A stretch of 64,000 nucleotides of DNA from Lichenibacterium minor (GTDB taxonomy: Bacteria; Pseudomonadota; Alphaproteobacteria; Rhizobiales; Beijerinckiaceae): the NCBI RefSeq assembly GCF_004137685.1, contig NZ_QYBB01000003.1:124001-188000 (forward strand). Direction: 5' to 3'. Shown here piece after piece: positions 62,412 through 64,000 of this stretch. Position 1 is the stretch's first letter. The number at the start of each line of letters is the position of its first letter. The position numbers and the translations under genes were made by a program. The notes beneath the pieces were generated by a model. It ran no database searches. It was not told the DNA's origin and worked only from the letters and a program-made list of their open reading frames with translations.

Positions 62412-63414
62412 GGAGGATCCGCGGGTTGATGGCGCCGTACAACAGGTCCACGCCGAGGTTGACCAGGATCACCAGCGCCGAGATCAGGATGATGCCGCCC
62501 TGCAGCGACGGGTAGTCGCGCCGCGAGATGGCGTCGATGAGCCACTTGCCCACGCCCGGCCACGAGAAGATCGTTTCGGTCAGCACCGCGCCGGCCAGCA
62601 ACGTGCCGGTCTGCAGCCCGATCACCGTGACGACGGGGATCAGGGCGTTGCGCAGCGCGTGCAGCCCGACGACGCGGAACGGCGACAGCCCTTTCGCCCG
62701 CGCGGTGCGGACGTAGTCCTCGGACAGGACTTCCAGCATGGACGAACGCGTCATCCGGGCGATGACGGCGAGCGGGATGGTCCCCAGCACGAAGGCGGGC
62801 AGCGCCAGGTGGCGCAGGGCGTCGAGGAAGGCGCCGGGCTCGTCCGACAGCAGGCTGTCGATCAGCATGAAGCCGGTCGGCGCGTCGTAGTCGAACCGGA
62901 TCAGGTCGAGGCGGCCGCCGACCGGCACGAGGTGCCACCGCTCGGCCAGCAGCATGATGAGCAGCAGCCCCCACCAGAAGATCGGCATCGAGTAGCCGGT
63001 GACAGACAGCCCCATCAGGCCCTGGTCGAAGACGCTGCCGCGCTTCACCGCGGCGAAGACGCCCAGCGGGATGCCCACCAGGACGGCGATGAACATCGCG
63101 CAGGCGGCGAGTTCGAGCGTGGCGGGGAACAGGGTCAGGAACTCGCCGAGCACGGGGTTGCTCGTCGACAGCGAGCGGCCGAAGTCGCCGTGGGCGAGTT
63201 GCCACACGTAGCCGAGGAACTGGCGCCACACCGGCAGGTCGAGCCCGAGTTCGTGGCGCAGCAGGGCGAGGCGTTCGGGCGCGATGCCGTGCTCGCCCAC
63301 CCGGACCTCGACGGGATCGCCCGGCACGAGCCGGATCGCCACGAAGACGAGGAAGATGAGGGCGACGAAGGTCGGGACGGTGAGGAGGACGCGTTTGACG
63401 AGGAAGCGGATCAT
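62401..63414 (-). CDS. Opp/Dpp-type ABC importer permease (DppB-like)
   Basis: 337-aa inner-membrane permease with about six helices (first at 10-30, FLVKRVLLTVPTFVALIF). EAA loop YVRTARAKGLSPFRVVG near 240. VRLVPGDP near 28 and LGLDLPVWRQFLGYV near 56 are typical of DppB/OppB. The start at 63414 (MIRFLVKR) gives the family N-terminus; the frame upstream is non-coding. 157 bases separate it from the binding-protein gene. Confidence 0.93.
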   Translation of the reverse strand: MIRFLVKRVLLTVPTFVALIFLVFVAIRLVPGDPVEVRVGEHGIAPERLALLRHELGLDLPVWRQFLGYVWQLAHGDFGRSLSTSNPVLGEFLTLFPATLELAACAMFIAVLVGIPLGVFAAVKRGSVFDQGLMGLSVTGYSMPIFWWGLLLIMLLAERWHLVPVGGRLDLIRFDYDAPTGFMLIDSLLSDEPGAFLDALRHLALPAFVLGTIPLAVIARMTRSSMLEVLSEDYVRTARAKGLSPFRVVGLHALRNALIPVVTVIGLQTGTLLAGAVLTETIFSWPGVGKWLIDAISRRDYPSLQGGIILISALVILVNLGVDLLYGAINPRILHGR

Positions 63415-63571
63415 GTCAGGGGCGAAGCCACGCCGAAGTCTGGAGATGGATCGGCGGCGAAAGCGCCGCGCTGTCTGGATCGGGGCGGCATCGGGCGTTG
63501 CGCGGCCCACTCGCCCCCGACGGGCTCGGACGCGCCGGCCGGGGCTGCCTGGCCCCGGCCGGCGCCACCCC

Positions 63572-64000
63572 TCACTTCAGGTCGACCTTCTGGAACTGGT
63601 GCCGGCTCAGCGGGCTCATCTTGTAGCCCACGACGTTGGCGGCCAGCGGCTCGTAGACCACCGAATGCGCGATGGTGAGCATCGGCTCGTTGTCGTGCTG
63701 GATGACCTGCATCTCGTCGTAGATTGCCTTGCGGGCGGCCTCGTCGGGGGTCTGGCGCGCCTTGACGAGGTCGGCGTCGTAGGTGGCGTCGCACCACTTG
63801 GTGGCGTTGCTGGAACCGGGCTTGCCGCCGGGGCAGCCGAGCAGGAAGAAGAAGTTGTCCGGGTCGCCGTTGTCGCCCGTCCAGCCGTACTGGCCGGCCG
63901 TGTCCTCGCCGGCGCCGAGGCGCTTGCGGTACTCGCCCCACTCGTAGGACACGAGCTTGGCGTTGACGCCGACCTTGGCGAGGTCCGACTGCATCATCTC
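63572..64000 (-). CDS. Opp/Dpp-type ABC importer substrate-binding protein, C-terminal part (cut by window edge)
   Basis: 143 codons of a family 5 solute-binding protein; its start lies beyond the right edge. GVNAKLVSYEWGEYRKRL, GDNGDPDNFFFLLGC and the C-terminal HSVVYEPLAANVVGYKMSPLSRHQF-like stretch (shown here in parts) match DppA-type proteins. GDNGDPDNFFF near the ligand pocket fits dipeptide or haem/peptide binders. It would capture the solute for the downstream permease and ATPases, all in the same direction. Confidence 0.88.
   Translation of the reverse strand, partial: EMMQSDLAKVGVNAKLVSYEWGEYRKRLGAGEDTAGQYGWTGDNGDPDNFFFLLGCPGGKPGSSNATKWCDATYDADLVKARQTPDEAARKAIYDEMQVIQHDNEPMLTIAHSVVYEPLAANVVGYKMSPLSRHQFQKVDLK

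Overview
The window is about 70% G+C chromosomal DNA from an alphaproteobacterium, most likely a Hyphomicrobiales (Rhizobiales) member near the Beijerinckiaceae/Methylobacteriaceae. That placement is inferred from gene content: an MmcB-family repair protein, an FeS-type (6-4) photolyase, homodimeric-E1-like transketolase, PCu(A)C copper chaperone, GlnD/GltBD, DUF2934 protein, and GANTC sites clustered beside dnaA. I see no tRNA, rRNA, CRISPR array, transposase, integrase or phage gene. Nearly all of it is housekeeping and metabolism.

Layout. 0-14 kb: a pyrC/pyrD pair cut by the left edge, an Ada repair protein, a PEP-mutase-family protein, a gamma-glutamyltransferase, an Xaa-Pro aminopeptidase, an AceE-like transketolase, thiD-hemH (overlapping), mtgA, rsfS-rlmH and a MltB-type transglycosylase. 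14-17 kb: dnaA with a 1.1-kb upstream spacer holding a 23-bp inverted repeat, nine GANTC sites in about 410 bp and an A+T-richer stretch; this is the best candidate for an origin or cell-cycle-controlled region. 17-25 kb: copper chaperone, glnD, grpE, a sugar-acid dehydratase, a small glycine-zipper protein and glutaryl-CoA dehydrogenase.

25-31 kb: rpmI-rplT-pheS-[106-aa protein]-[HEPN protein]-pheT all on the minus strand, so an unexplained two-gene cassette interrupts pheS-pheT. It is followed by rpsT, preceded by a 24-bp perfect inverted repeat. 31-48 kb: lactate permease, (6-4) photolyase, a Pro/Ala-rich secreted protein, threonine aldolase, a CocE-type hydrolase, gltB-gltD, dienelactone hydrolase, an ABC substrate-binding protein and ferredoxin-NADP reductase. 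48-58 kb: MOSC protein, GNAT acetyltransferase, rplU-rpmA with a good promoter and two 3' hairpins, an EthD protein overlapping an orphan ABC ATPase, kup, an aldo/keto reductase, a TSUP permease with an apparent N-terminal frameshift, a coupled DUF2934/small acidic protein pair and mmcB. 58-64 kb: a membrane histidine kinase and a five-gene Opp/Dpp-type ABC importer, cut by the right edge.

How the genes work together: glnD with gltBD covers nitrogen sensing and glutamate synthesis. ada, the photolyase and mmcB cover DNA damage. rsfS, rlmH, rplT, rpmI, rpsT, rplU, rpmA and pheST cover translation. The least explained items are the pheS/pheT cassette, the GANTC cluster, the two long perfect inverted repeats, and rsfS lacking any ATG/GTG/TTG start.
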